A DNA stretch of 64,000 nucleotides, taken from Halorussus aquaticus (lineage in GTDB: Archaea; Halobacteriota; Halobacteria; Halobacteriales; Haladaptataceae). Numbering within the stretch: position 1 is the stretch's first letter; every line of letters begins with the position of its first letter. A program made the position numbers and the translations under genes. Location: contig NZ_CP100400.1 in the NCBI RefSeq assembly GCF_024218795.1, positions 3,348,001-3,412,000 on the forward strand, read 5' to 3'. The notes under the pieces are model-generated. The model searched no databases. It saw only the letters and a program-made list of their open reading frames with translations, and was not told the DNA's origin. Shown in pieces: positions 52,128 through 59,599 of the stretch.

Positions 52128-52907
52128 CTATTTGACTGCCTCGCGCTCGGCCTCGACTTTCTCGGCGTACGCACTCGCTATCCGGTCGAGAATAGCCTCT
52201 CCGGCCTCCGGAGTCGCCTCCCGCGGGTCGCCGAGGACTCCGTTCTCGGTGATGGCCTCGAACCCCTCGCTGAGTAGGCGAGACGTGGAGACTTCCCCCT
52301 CGTGGCCCGCCTCCAGTTCGTCGGTCCGGACCAGACCTTCCTCCACCGCCAGCACGACGGCGGTCTCGACGGCCCCCGCGTGAACGACGGGTTCCTCGTA
52401 CTCGACGCCCGCCTCTCGTAGTCCCTCGTTCTGTAACGCCATGAGTTCGTCGAGGTCGGCGAGCGCGACCACGTTCGCGTCTATCTCCCGCGCGACTTCG
52501 GGTGCGACCGTCTCGACCGGCGCGAAGTTCCCGCCGTGAGTCGGGACGAGGACGACGTGTTCGAAGCCGTGTTCGTCGAGCGACCGGCAGTACGACCGAA
52601 TCAGGTCCATCAGGGTCTCGGGCGGAATCGTGATGGTGCCGGGGAACTCCATGTGGTGGCCCGAACATCCCGGCCGAATCGTCGGCGCGGCCAGCGCGTC
52701 GCCGAGTTCCTCGGCGATTCGCCGGGCGAGTTCGTCGCCTGTGAGCGCGTCCACAACCAGCGGAAGGTGCGGCCCGTGTTGCTCGACCGCCCCGACCGCG
52801 ACCACCGCGGTTTCGGTCCCGCCTTCGAGCGCTGCCTCGATTTCGGGCCACGTGCAGTCGGCCAACGTTACCGGACGGCGCTCGGAACGGGACTCGTGTC
52901 CTGTCAT
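52128..52907 (-). CDS. Creatininase-family amidohydrolase
   Basis: The 259-residue protein begins with LADCTWPEIEAAL and contains the metal-site motif VEQHGPHLPL (residues 41-50 with Glu42 and His44), then DALTG, PTHGGNFAPVE and HAGAVETAV, which provide the other ligands. Creatininase-fold enzymes hydrolyse cyclic amides; in archaea they may be formamidopyrimidine deformylases in riboflavin/F420 synthesis (ArfB) or mycofactocin-type enzymes. The substrate is open. The ATG at 52907 was selected; an upstream run is non-coding. Single gene. Confidence 0.87.
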   Translation of the reverse strand: MTGHESRSERRPVTLADCTWPEIEAALEGGTETAVVAVGAVEQHGPHLPLVVDALTGDELARRIAEELGDALAAPTIRPGCSGHHMEFPGTITIPPETLMDLIRSYCRSLDEHGFEHVVLVPTHGGNFAPVETVAPEVAREIDANVVALADLDELMALQNEGLREAGVEYEEPVVHAGAVETAVVLAVEEGLVRTDELEAGHEGEVSTSRLLSEGFEAITENGVLGDPREATPEAGEAILDRIASAYAEKVEAEREAVK

Positions 52908-53075
52908 ACTATCATCGTGTGTGCCGGGAGAGAAAAACCCTCGCTCCGATTCGGCGACGTTCCGACAGTCGCGACCGTAACCGGGGACCGACCCGGACCG
53001 CGAACTGACCGGGACCACAGAGCGAACGGAACCCCGAGCAAACGGAACCGCGGAGAGAACGAGACCACGGGCGGT

Positions 53076-53648
53076 TCACCCGAGGACGTATCGCAGTCGG
53101 GGGTAGCGCTCGACCAGCGTCTCGCTCCCCGTCTCGTACGTCTCTATCAGCGCGTCGAGGCCGAGGATGCGGCCCGCGCCGAACGCCGCGACGGCCAGGA
53201 AGACGAGCATGTACGCGAAGTCCCCGTTGACGAGACCGTGCTGGACCTCCCAGTTGCCGAAGTAGAACAGCAACATCATGAACGCGCCGAAGAACGCCGC
53301 GAGGCGGGTCAGCGCGCCCACGAGCAGGCCCAGTCCGACGAGGAACTCGCCCCACGGGACCGCGAGGTTGACGAACTCCACGAACCACGGGGTCTGGCCC
53401 ATCCAGTGGAACAGTCCGGCCAGCGGACTGGCGGCGGTGACGTTGGTCAGGTACCCCGCGGCGTCGAATGGTTCGGCGGCCGTGAGTTTGCTCCACCCCG
53501 AGTGGAGGAACGCGTAGCCCATCATGAGTCGGAGCGCCAGCACGAACCACGCGCTCAGACTGTGGGCCTTCCCCCGGACGGTGATGCCCGCGAGGTCGGT
53601 CTCGAAGACGTTCGCCTCGGTTCGGAAGTTGGACGCGTCGGTGGCCAT
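53076..53648 (-). CDS. DoxX-family membrane protein
   Basis: The 190-residue protein has four hydrophobic helices. The ALRLMMGYAFLHSGWSKL start of the first helix, LVNLAVPWGEFLVGLGLLVG and the AFFGAFMMLLFYFG segment are typical of DoxX/DoxD-like proteins, which often belong to thiosulfate:quinone oxidoreductases or to redox-linked membrane complexes. A basic N-terminus of about 25 residues precedes helix 1. It is a single gene, upstream of a GC-rich spacer with GAACGGAACC-like near-repeats (52990-53060). Confidence 0.8.
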   Translation of the reverse strand: MATDASNFRTEANVFETDLAGITVRGKAHSLSAWFVLALRLMMGYAFLHSGWSKLTAAEPFDAAGYLTNVTAASPLAGLFHWMGQTPWFVEFVNLAVPWGEFLVGLGLLVGALTRLAAFFGAFMMLLFYFGNWEVQHGLVNGDFAYMLVFLAVAAFGAGRILGLDALIETYETGSETLVERYPRLRYVLG

Positions 53649-53822
53649 AGCAAATCACTCCTACACGTGACGGTAGGGCGGCCGACCGGGTATAACGGGT
53701 CACCGATTCCCAAACCCTGAAAATCGGCGAGGGTGAGACGTGTGGATCAGTTTCCTCGGATGACCGTCCCGCTCGAAACGCCGCGGTCGCCCCCCGGTTT
53801 TCATCGCGCGGGAACGACGGAC

Positions 53823-53831
53823 CACATATAT
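53823..53831 (+). promoter_or_regulatory. TATA box of the UspA gene
   Basis: CACATATATA-type sequence at 53823-53831 lies about 30 nt before the ATG at 53860, the normal distance for a leaderless archaeal promoter. Confidence 0.6.
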
Positions 53832-53859
53832 ACTCCTCCGGTACCGAGTACGAGATGTG

Positions 53860-54336
53860 ATGTACGACACGGTGTTGCTTCCGACCGACGGGAGCGAAGC
53901 TATGGAGACGGTGGTCGAACACGCCCGCGACGTGGCCGAACGACGCGGGGCCGACGTCCACGTCCTCTACGTCGTGGACGACCGAGCGTTCCTGACGCTC
54001 GACGATGACCGGATTCCCGAAGTGACCGACCGACTCCGCGAGGAGGGCGAGCGCGCGACCGACGAGACCGCGGCGGCCTTCGATAGCGTGACGGTGACGA
54101 CCGAGATTCGGCGGGGCAACCCCGCCGACGAGATTCTCGCCGCCGCCGACGAGCGCGACGCCGACCTCGTGGTCATGGGCACCCACGGGTCGGACCCGAC
54201 GCGGAACATGCTCGGCAGCGTCTCCCAGAAGGTCGTCACCCTCTCGTCGGTGCCCGTGCTGACCGTCGATATCGCCGAGACGGCCGACGACTCGCGGAGT
54301 ATCGACGCCGCGCTCGGTGCGGACACCGACGACTGA
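53860..54336 (+). CDS. Universal stress protein (UspA) family
   Basis: The 158-residue single-domain protein starts MYDTVLLPTDGSEAM and ends with the ATP-binding MGTHGSDPTRNMLGSVSQKVVTLSSVPVLTVD. The G-2x-G-9x-G(S/T) nucleotide pattern is visible. Haloarchaea have many Usp copies; this one is not fused to other domains. The TATA box at 53823-53831 supports the ATG at 53860 over the GTG at 53857. It is followed by the DUF7511 gene on the same strand, 57 bp away, perhaps co-expressed. Confidence 0.9.
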   Translation: MYDTVLLPTDGSEAMETVVEHARDVAERRGADVHVLYVVDDRAFLTLDDDRIPEVTDRLREEGERATDETAAAFDSVTVTTEIRRGNPADEILAAADERDADLVVMGTHGSDPTRNMLGSVSQKVVTLSSVPVLTVDIAETADDSRSIDAALGADTDD

Positions 54337-54393
54337 CACCGGGACTGATTCGACCGACCGTCCGCCGACCGACCCCGACGCGACGATTCGACC

Positions 54394-54612
54394 ATGACCA
54401 ACACCACTCCGACGAACGCGGCCGACGTGACGCCGCCGACCGACGACGAGACGACTGCCGACCGACCCGACCTGAACGCGGTCGTCGTCGAACGCGACTC
54501 CGGGTCCGACGAGTGTACGCTCTACCCGATGGAAGCGTCCGACGAGGCGCTCGTGACCGAGTGGATGACCGCCGAGGAGGGGTCGTACGTTCGCCTCGAC
54601 GAGATGCGGTGA
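54394..54612 (+). CDS. DUF7511-type small acidic protein
   Basis: The 72-residue protein contains a Thr/Asp-rich N-terminus and a conserved block LNAVVVERDSGSDECTLYPMEASDEALVTEWMTAEEGSYV. This is the pattern of the haloarchaeal DUF7511 family, which has no known function. It lies directly after the Usp gene. The short length and the conserved core argue that it is a real small protein. Confidence 0.72.
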   Translation: MTNTTPTNAADVTPPTDDETTADRPDLNAVVVERDSGSDECTLYPMEASDEALVTEWMTAEEGSYVRLDEMR

Positions 54613-54678
54613 GTTCCAGTGGCGGCGGAACCGCCCGTTGACCGACCTTCAGTCCGACCTTTCTGACCCTTCGGGTCG

Positions 54679-54942
54679 CTACCAGATAGTCGTCAACGTG
54701 ACGCCGCCGTCGGTGACGGTCTCGAACTCGTAGCCCCTGTCGTCGAGTTTCGGGTAGAGGTGCTGGGGTGCCCGGTCGTTGACCTGCACGAGGACGGTCC
54801 CGTCGGGGAGGTCCGCCAGCGTTTCGAGGGTCTCGGTCAGCGGTTCGGGCGGTCCGAGTTCCCGAACGTCGAGGACCTCGCGCGGTCGGTCCGCCGGTGC
54901 GTCGGTGCGCTCGCTCGCTCGTTCGGCGAAGTCGGTCTGCAT
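54679..54942 (-). CDS. DUF2249 domain protein
   Basis: The 87-residue protein has the DUF2249 hallmarks: REVLDVRELGPPEPL, LVQVNDRAPQHLYPKLDDRGYEF, and the final TLTTIW. DUF2249 modules are related to TusA/SirA and in haloarchaea cluster with denitrification and anaerobic-respiration genes. A second DUF2249 sits at the C-terminus of the Mrp-type ATPase at 63486. The CGAAC palindrome at 54981 lies 39 nt before its ATG (54942), so it belongs to the regulon described for this region. Confidence 0.85.
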   Translation of the reverse strand: MQTDFAERASERTDAPADRPREVLDVRELGPPEPLTETLETLADLPDGTVLVQVNDRAPQHLYPKLDDRGYEFETVTDGGVTLTTIW

Positions 54943-54980
54943 GGGAGAACGTACGCGGCGCGTTCTCACGGTGTTTACCC

Positions 54981-54992
54981 CGAACAAGTTCG
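54981..54992. promoter_or_regulatory. CGAACNNGTTCG operator (DUF2249 gene)
   Basis: CGAACAAGTTCG, a 12-bp inverted repeat with a 2-nt centre. Its edge at 54981 is 39 nt from the DUF2249 start at 54942. GTAAACA between the motif and the start (minus strand) is a plausible TATA box. Confidence 0.75.
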
Positions 54993-55023
54993 TCGGCAGA
55001 CCGGTCGCCACCGACCCAAAAAC

Positions 55024-55035
55024 CGAACATGTTCG
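55024..55035. promoter_or_regulatory. CGAACNNGTTCG operator (HTH gene)
   Basis: CGAACATGTTCG is the most AT-rich copy of the motif and a perfect palindrome. It ends 43 nt upstream of the HTH gene at 55078, the only copy with a spacing other than 39. A CTTATGG stretch between them could be the TATA box. Confidence 0.75.
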
Positions 55036-55077
55036 GGAAGACTTATGGGTTCGTAGCCTTCGACGTGTTAGATAGAG

Positions 55078-55701
55078 ATGCCAACAGCGAAGTTACACAT
55101 CACGCTCCCCGAGGACGTGTGGGTCTCCGAAGTCTCGTCGGCCCACCCGGACGCGGAGTTCCGGGTGCTGGCGGCGTTTCCGGCCGAGGAGACCGGCGTC
55201 GGACTGCTGGAGATAACGTCGTCGGACCTGCGCGCGGTCGTCGGCGACATGGACGACCGCGAGGACATCGTCCGACTCGACATCCAGCAGGCGTCCGAGG
55301 AGTCCGCGCTCGTCGAGTTCGAGACCACCGCCCCGCTCCTGCTGTTCTCGGTGCAGGAGTCCGGACTCCCGCTCGAACTCCCGTTCGTCATCGAGGACGG
55401 CGAGGCCGAGGTCGAGATTACGGCCTCGCGCGACCGCCTCTCGGCGTTCACGGCGCAACTCGACGCGTTCGGGATGTCGTTCGACGTGGAGTACGTCCGC
55501 GAACTGGTCAACTCCGAGAGCCTGTTGACCGACCGCCAGCGCGAGTTGCTGAACGCCGCGGTCGAGGAGGGGTACTACGACACCCCGCGGGAGTGTTCGC
55601 TGACCGAACTCGCCGATGAGGCTGGCGTGGCGAAATCGACCGCGAGCGAGACGCTCCACCGCGTCGAGGAGAAAATCGTCAAGGAGTACGTCGAGGGGTA
55701 G
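55078..55701 (+). CDS. Bat-type (HTH_10) transcriptional regulator
   Basis: The 207-residue protein has a sensor-like N-terminal domain (1-150) and a bacterio-opsin-activator HTH at the end: LTDRQRELLNAAVEEGYYDTPRECSLTELADEAGVAKSTASETLHRVEEKIV. Haloarchaeal activators NarO and DmsR, which control nitrate/nitrite and DMSO respiration, share this HTH class. The N-terminal domain here has no cysteine cluster, unlike NarO. A CGAAC palindrome in its own promoter suggests autoregulation. It is the best candidate to act on the other copies of the motif in this region. Confidence 0.85.
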   Translation: MPTAKLHITLPEDVWVSEVSSAHPDAEFRVLAAFPAEETGVGLLEITSSDLRAVVGDMDDREDIVRLDIQQASEESALVEFETTAPLLLFSVQESGLPLELPFVIEDGEAEVEITASRDRLSAFTAQLDAFGMSFDVEYVRELVNSESLLTDRQRELLNAAVEEGYYDTPRECSLTELADEAGVAKSTASETLHRVEEKIVKEYVEG

Positions 55702-55802
55702 ACGATCGGAGCGGTACGGAGAAGTACGAAGACGGGAGGGTCCGAGGACAGCGATGCGTGGAGATTGGGGGCGGTGAAGCAGGCCCGTTTTTCGACCGGT
55801 CG

Positions 55803-57101
55803 TCAGGCGACGACCGACGGCGCGTCGGCCGCGTCCGCCCGGGACTTCGCCAACTTCTCGGCCGTCCGCTTGGCCTCCCGAATCCGACCCGGAATCCCGG
55901 CCCGCGCGGTGTAGTTCGTGCAGAGATGCACGCCCTCCGGAGTCGAAATTCGGTCCCGTGCCTCCCAACTCCGGTCGTAGGCTGGCATCCCGCGCCGGAG
56001 TCGGTGAACCGACAGCGCCCGCGCCGACGCGCCGGTAATCTCCTCGAACTCCTCGGTCGCAACCGACGCCAGTTCGTCGTCGCTCCACTCGACCATCTCG
56101 GGGTTGCGCGACCCGCCGAGGTAGCACGTGTAGACGCCGTCGCGGTCGAGCATGCTCGCGTTCCACGTCGCGCCCAGCGTCCGGAACGCCTCGTCGTACT
56201 GGACCTGATACCCCGCGCCGGTCAGGTCGGCCTCCGAGTGGAGGTGGACGACGACCTGCGGGTTGTAGTTCAACTCCCGGAGCGCCTCGGCGGAGTCGGG
56301 CGAGAGGTCGCCGAGCAGGTCGGCGGTCACGTCCGCTGGCGTGGTGACCACGAGTTCGTCCACGGCGGTCTCCCCCGCCGACGTTTCGAGGACGAAGTCC
56401 GACTCTTCGCGCCGAATCTCCCCCACGGGCGTCCCGAGTTCGGCGCTCTCGTCGTGCGCCTCGGCGAGCGCCTCCGGGAGTCGCTGGAGTCCGTCGTCGA
56501 ACGAGACTATCGGCGGGGCCTCTCGCCCCGCCAGCACCTTCCGAGCGACCGATGTCAGGACGCTCCCCTCGATGCCCGCCCCGTCGAGGGCCTTCGCCAG
56601 CGAGTGTTCCACCGGCATCTCGCCGGGGTGGGAGCCGTAGATGCCGCCGTAGAGCGGGCCGAAGTAGTAGCGCGCCACCTCCGAACCGAACGTCCGGGTC
56701 AGGAACTCCTCGACGGTCTCGCCGTCCCGCGCCGGGTCGGTGAACGGTTCCAGAAGCACCCGGACCTTCCCGCGCCACGAGAGCAGGTCGGTCGTCACCG
56801 CTTCCCGCGGCGTCTGGGGGACTCGCCGGAGTTTCCCGTGGTGGTAGACGTACAGCGGCGGGTCCGCGGCCTCCCGGAGTTCGTCGTCCAACTCCAGCGA
56901 CTCGACCAGTCCTCGGATGCTGGGGGTCAGTCGGGTGCGCTGAGGTCCGAAGTCGAGGACCCGTCCCTCGACCTTCCGACTCCGGACGACGCCGCCGGGT
57001 TCGTCGTCGGCCTCGAAGACGACGCTCTTGACGCCCGACTCCCGGAGGTAGTGGTGTGTCGCCAGTCCCGTGATGCCGCCACCGACGATGCCGACGCTCA
57101 T
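55803..57101 (-). CDS. HemG/HemY-like protoporphyrinogen or coproporphyrinogen oxidase
   Basis: The 432-residue FAD enzyme begins with the dinucleotide motif SVGIVGGGITGLATHHYL (GxGxxG at 6-11) and has a GGVVRSRKVEGRVLDFGPQ substrate region and the C-terminal GVHLCTNYTARAGIPGRI. This is the HemY-type porphyrinogen oxidase family, although the family also has other amine-oxidase-like members. A CGAAC palindrome lies 39 nt before its start. It is next to a stand-alone domain like the glutamyl-tRNA reductase C-terminus, so a haem-synthesis role under oxygen limitation is plausible. Confidence 0.86.
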   Translation of the reverse strand: MSVGIVGGGITGLATHHYLRESGVKSVVFEADDEPGGVVRSRKVEGRVLDFGPQRTRLTPSIRGLVESLELDDELREAADPPLYVYHHGKLRRVPQTPREAVTTDLLSWRGKVRVLLEPFTDPARDGETVEEFLTRTFGSEVARYYFGPLYGGIYGSHPGEMPVEHSLAKALDGAGIEGSVLTSVARKVLAGREAPPIVSFDDGLQRLPEALAEAHDESAELGTPVGEIRREESDFVLETSAGETAVDELVVTTPADVTADLLGDLSPDSAEALRELNYNPQVVVHLHSEADLTGAGYQVQYDEAFRTLGATWNASMLDRDGVYTCYLGGSRNPEMVEWSDDELASVATEEFEEITGASARALSVHRLRRGMPAYDRSWEARDRISTPEGVHLCTNYTARAGIPGRIREAKRTAEKLAKSRADAADAPSVVA

Positions 57102-57139
57102 ACTCGCAACTGGGCGTTCCGTCGCGTTACTCCCACTGC

Positions 57140-57151
57140 CGAACGTGTTCG
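57140..57151. promoter_or_regulatory. CGAACNNGTTCG operator (HemG-like gene)
   Basis: CGAACGTGTTCG lies between the HemG-like start (57101, 39 nt away) and the stop of the small gene at 57153. Same motif, same spacing as the other copies. Confidence 0.75.
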
Positions 57152-57152
57152 G

Positions 57153-57467
57153 TCACTCTCGGTCGGCGAACAGGCCGAGCGCGGCGTCGGCGTCCACCTC
57201 GTCGAGGTTCGACGCCCAGCGTTCGACCAGCGCGTCGGTGATGCTCGCAGAGAGGGACGCGACCGCCCGACGCTCGGCGGGCGTCACCTCGCCGGTAGCC
57301 TCCAGACGCCCGAGCGCGGTTTCGAGTTCCCGGCGGCGGACGCGCTCGGCCCGGTCCCGGAGGCGGTCGGCGACCTCTCGCCTTTCTTTCTCCCCGCCGG
57401 ACGTTCGGCCGCCGCCCGCGTCGGCGGTTTCGCCGGGGTCGGCGTTCGGTTCTGCGAGTCGAGTCAC
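57153..57467 (-). CDS. Free-standing protein resembling the C-terminal domain of glutamyl-tRNA reductase
   Basis: About 104 residues, helical, with EVADRLRDRAERVRRRELETALGRLE and a downstream VASLSASITDALVERWASNLDEVDADAALGLFAD. That helix pattern matches the HemA (GluTR) dimerisation domain, which normally follows the catalytic domains. Here it stands alone. The GTG start at 57467 is exactly 39 nt from the CGAAC palindrome at 57506, which supports this start over any upstream codon. Next to a HemG-like gene, it may modulate tetrapyrrole synthesis. No catalytic residues. Confidence 0.6.
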   Translation of the reverse strand: MTRLAEPNADPGETADAGGGRTSGGEKERREVADRLRDRAERVRRRELETALGRLEATGEVTPAERRAVASLSASITDALVERWASNLDEVDADAALGLFADRE

Positions 57468-57505
57468 GGTCCGGGGTTGTGTCGCCCGCCCCGAGTCGCC
57501 TGCGC

Positions 57506-57517
57506 CGAACGTGTTCG
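57506..57517. promoter_or_regulatory. Bidirectional CGAACNNGTTCG operator
   Basis: CGAACGTGTTCG lies between two divergent genes: its left edge is 39 nt from the GTG at 57467 (minus) and its right edge 39 nt from the GTG at 57556 (plus). The exact symmetry suggests one site controls both promoters. Confidence 0.8.
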
Positions 57518-57555
57518 GGCCAACCACTACCGGACGCGGGCCCGAATCGCCGGAC

Positions 57556-58284
57556 GTGAGCGAGACGAGCCACGAGACCGAGGGTCCGACGGGGGTCGTC
57601 CTCGCGGGTGGGTACTCCCGGCGGTTCGGCGAACGCGACAAGGCGCTGGCCCGCCTCGACGGTCGGCCGCTGCTCGCGCGGGTCGTCGCCCGACTCGCCG
57701 AGGTGGCCGACCGCGTAGTGGTCAACTGTCGGGCCGACCAGCGCGAGGCGTTCGCCGACGCGCTCGACTCGTCGGCCGGGTTCGACTCGGCCGCGACGCC
57801 GGTGCGCTTCGTCGCGGACCCCGTGCCCGACCGCGGCCCCCTGTTCGGTTTCCGGACCGCGCTCCGTGAGGTCGGGACCGAGACCTGCGCGCTGGCGGCC
57901 TGCGACTGCCCGTTCCTCGACCCGCGACTGCTCTCGGACCTCGCCGAGCGACTGGCCGACGACCCGGACGCCGACGTCGCCGCCGTCCGAACCGGAGACC
58001 GACTTCGGCCCACGCAGGCGGTCTATCGAACCGCCGCCGCGCGGCGGGCCTGCGACGCCCTGCTCGACGACGGAGAGGGTCGGCTCTCGGCGCTGTTCGA
58101 CCGCCTCGACGCTCGCGTCGTCCCGGCCGAGGCGGTCGGCGGGGACGCCGCCCGGAGTCTGTTCGACGTGGACACCCCGGCGGACCGCGAGCGCGCGGCG
58201 GAGATGCTCGACCGGGAGACCTCGGCGGAGCGCGGCGACGGGACGCCGAGGGAGCGCGAACCCGGGGTGGCCGCCCGGCGATGA
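57556..58284 (+). CDS. MobA-like molybdenum cofactor nucleotidyltransferase
   Basis: The 242-residue protein has [24 protein letters not shown], the [11 protein letters not shown] block, [21 protein letters not shown] and [16 protein letters not shown]. It is a second MobA-family enzyme, the other being at 34640. The GTG start at 57556 is 39 nt from the CGAAC palindrome, which supports it. Its stop overlaps the ATG of the next gene (ATGA). Placement with respiratory and redox genes suggests it supplies the cofactor for anaerobic molybdoenzymes. Confidence 0.84.
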   Translation: MSETSHETEGPTGVVLAGGYSRRFGERDKALARLDGRPLLARVVARLAEVADRVVVNCRADQREAFADALDSSAGFDSAATPVRFVADPVPDRGPLFGFRTALREVGTETCALAACDCPFLDPRLLSDLAERLADDPDADVAAVRTGDRLRPTQAVYRTAAARRACDALLDDGEGRLSALFDRLDARVVPAEAVGGDAARSLFDVDTPADRERAAEMLDRETSAERGDGTPREREPGVAARR

Positions 58285-58742
58285 CCCGCGTCGTCGCGCT
58301 CGGAACCTTCGACCTGCTCCACCCCGGCCACGTCCACTACCTGCGGGAGGCCGCCGCGATGGGCGACGAACTCCACGTCGTCGTCGCCAACGGCGAGCGC
58401 GTGACTCACAAGGACCCGGTACTGCCCGGCGACCAGCGCGTCCGGACGGTCGAAGCACTCGACCCGGTCACCGCGGCCCATCTCGGTCACCCGGAGGACC
58501 GCTCCGCCCCGATTCGCCGCATCGACCCGGACGTGCTGGTGCTCGGCGGCGACCAGCACCACGACGAGGGGGCGGTCCGGTCGATGCTCGCCGACTGGGG
58601 CGTCGAGTGCGAGGTCAGGCGCGCGTCGCTGGCCGAAGCGGACGGGGCGCGACTCTACTCCACGAGCGACATCGTCGAGCGGATTTTGGCCGAGCGCGGG
58701 GAAACTGAACCCTCGAAACTCGACCGAGCGGAGGAGTATTAG
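58281..58742 (+). CDS. RibL-like FAD synthase / cytidylyltransferase family
   Basis: The 153-residue protein begins [21 protein letters not shown] with the HxGH nucleotidyl-transfer motif, and has [14 protein letters not shown] and [11 protein letters not shown] near the end. Archaeal RibL makes FAD from FMN and ATP; related proteins transfer CMP to glycerol 3-phosphate. Overlapping the upstream MobA-like gene by 4 bp, it should be co-translated with it. FAD supply for the HemG-like oxidase nearby would fit, but the cytidylyl alternative is open. Confidence 0.83.
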   Translation: MTRVVALGTFDLLHPGHVHYLREAAAMGDELHVVVANGERVTHKDPVLPGDQRVRTVEALDPVTAAHLGHPEDRSAPIRRIDPDVLVLGGDQHHDEGAVRSMLADWGVECEVRRASLAEADGARLYSTSDIVERILAERGETEPSKLDRAEEY

Positions 58743-58777
58743 CAAATTTAATCGGCGTCTGTTCGTTGCGCTGACGT

Positions 58778-59080
58778 ATGGATTGGGACTGCAGGTACTG
58801 TGGCGGAACTGTCTCACGTTCTGACCGCAACGCGCTCAAAGACGCAGTGAAAGACCACGTCTGTAGCGACGACGACCACCGACGACGAGCGGCAAGTGAG
58901 TTCAGACGGAACTACAGCGGGTCGAAGTGCCAAGGTCGGAACTGCCGTCGAATCATTCGCGGCCCGGACTCGGTCGAAGGCGACCCCGGATTCGAGTGTC
59001 CGGAGTGCGGTCACGACCACTCTCGTTGGTACGTCGGGCACGCATTCGCGTTCGGAAAATCGAACTTCGGGAGCGACTGA
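58778..59080 (+). CDS. Hypothetical protein with two zinc knuckle pairs
   Basis: The 100-residue protein has CRYCGG at the N-terminus, CQGRNC in the middle and CPECGHDHSRW near the end, together four to six metal cysteines. Composition is basic and aromatic rather than acidic, unlike the neighbours, and the codon use is less GC-biased, so it could be acquired. An AAATTTAAT box at 58744-58752 lies 26-34 nt before the ATG, so it should have a leaderless transcript of its own. Family unknown. Confidence 0.68.
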   Translation: MDWDCRYCGGTVSRSDRNALKDAVKDHVCSDDDHRRRAASEFRRNYSGSKCQGRNCRRIIRGPDSVEGDPGFECPECGHDHSRWYVGHAFAFGKSNFGSD

Positions 59081-59100
59081 CTCGCCGACCGAAGGAAAGA

Positions 59101-59592
59101 TTACCCGACTCGCGGTTCCTCGTCGGGGTCGAGCGAGACGGCCGACAGACGCTCGACGCGCTTGACCAGTCGCTCGCCCTCGACGCCGTCGGCGACCAGT
59201 CGCGGTAGTCCGGTCTCCCCGTCGTCTCGGCCGTCCCGCCGGTCGAACGCCAGAATCCCGCCGAGCGCCGGTCGAATCGGGATATCGGCCGCGAAGTCGT
59301 CGGCCTCGGCGCGGAGGTGGGTCGTCTCGCCGGGGAAGTCCGCGGCGGCCGCCAGCGCGTCAAGCGGGACGCCGGTCCACTCGTCGGTCGCGCGCTCGCC
59401 CGACGCGCACTCGACCGTGCAGATGCGGGACGTGCGCGGGAACGAGTCTACTTCTCCGGCCGAGACGACGACTCGCTCCCGTCCCTCGACCGCGACTGCG
59501 AGGGTTTCGGTAGAACGCTCCCCCGCCGATTCCGCACCCTGCGCCCGTGATTCGCTCCGTTCCTCGGCCGGTTCGGGGTTCGCGGCGGTCAC
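59101..59592 (-). CDS. Small protein with oxidoreductase molybdopterin-binding (sulfite-oxidase-like) domain
   Basis: About 163 residues. The first 40 are a Glu/Ser-rich tail; the rest reads like the core of the sulfite-oxidase molybdopterin domain: CTVECASGERATDEWTGVPLDAL contains the conserved Cys and Trp, and ETGLPRLVADGVEGERLVKRVERLSAV is the closing strand pair. It is shorter than true sulfite oxidase, lacking most of the cofactor pocket. It starts 7 bp after the radical SAM gene and should be co-transcribed with it and with halocyanin. Binding of a molybdenum cofactor is inferred. Confidence 0.75.
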   Translation of the reverse strand: MTAANPEPAEERSESRAQGAESAGERSTETLAVAVEGRERVVVSAGEVDSFPRTSRICTVECASGERATDEWTGVPLDALAAAADFPGETTHLRAEADDFAADIPIRPALGGILAFDRRDGRDDGETGLPRLVADGVEGERLVKRVERLSAVSLDPDEEPRVG

Positions 59593-59599
59593 GGTCGAA

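Noticed and set aside
52985..53070. Short tandem repeat with GAACGGAACC-like segments
   Set aside because: The copies are only approximate and of unequal length, as common in GC-rich spacers. Not strong enough to list as a repeat.
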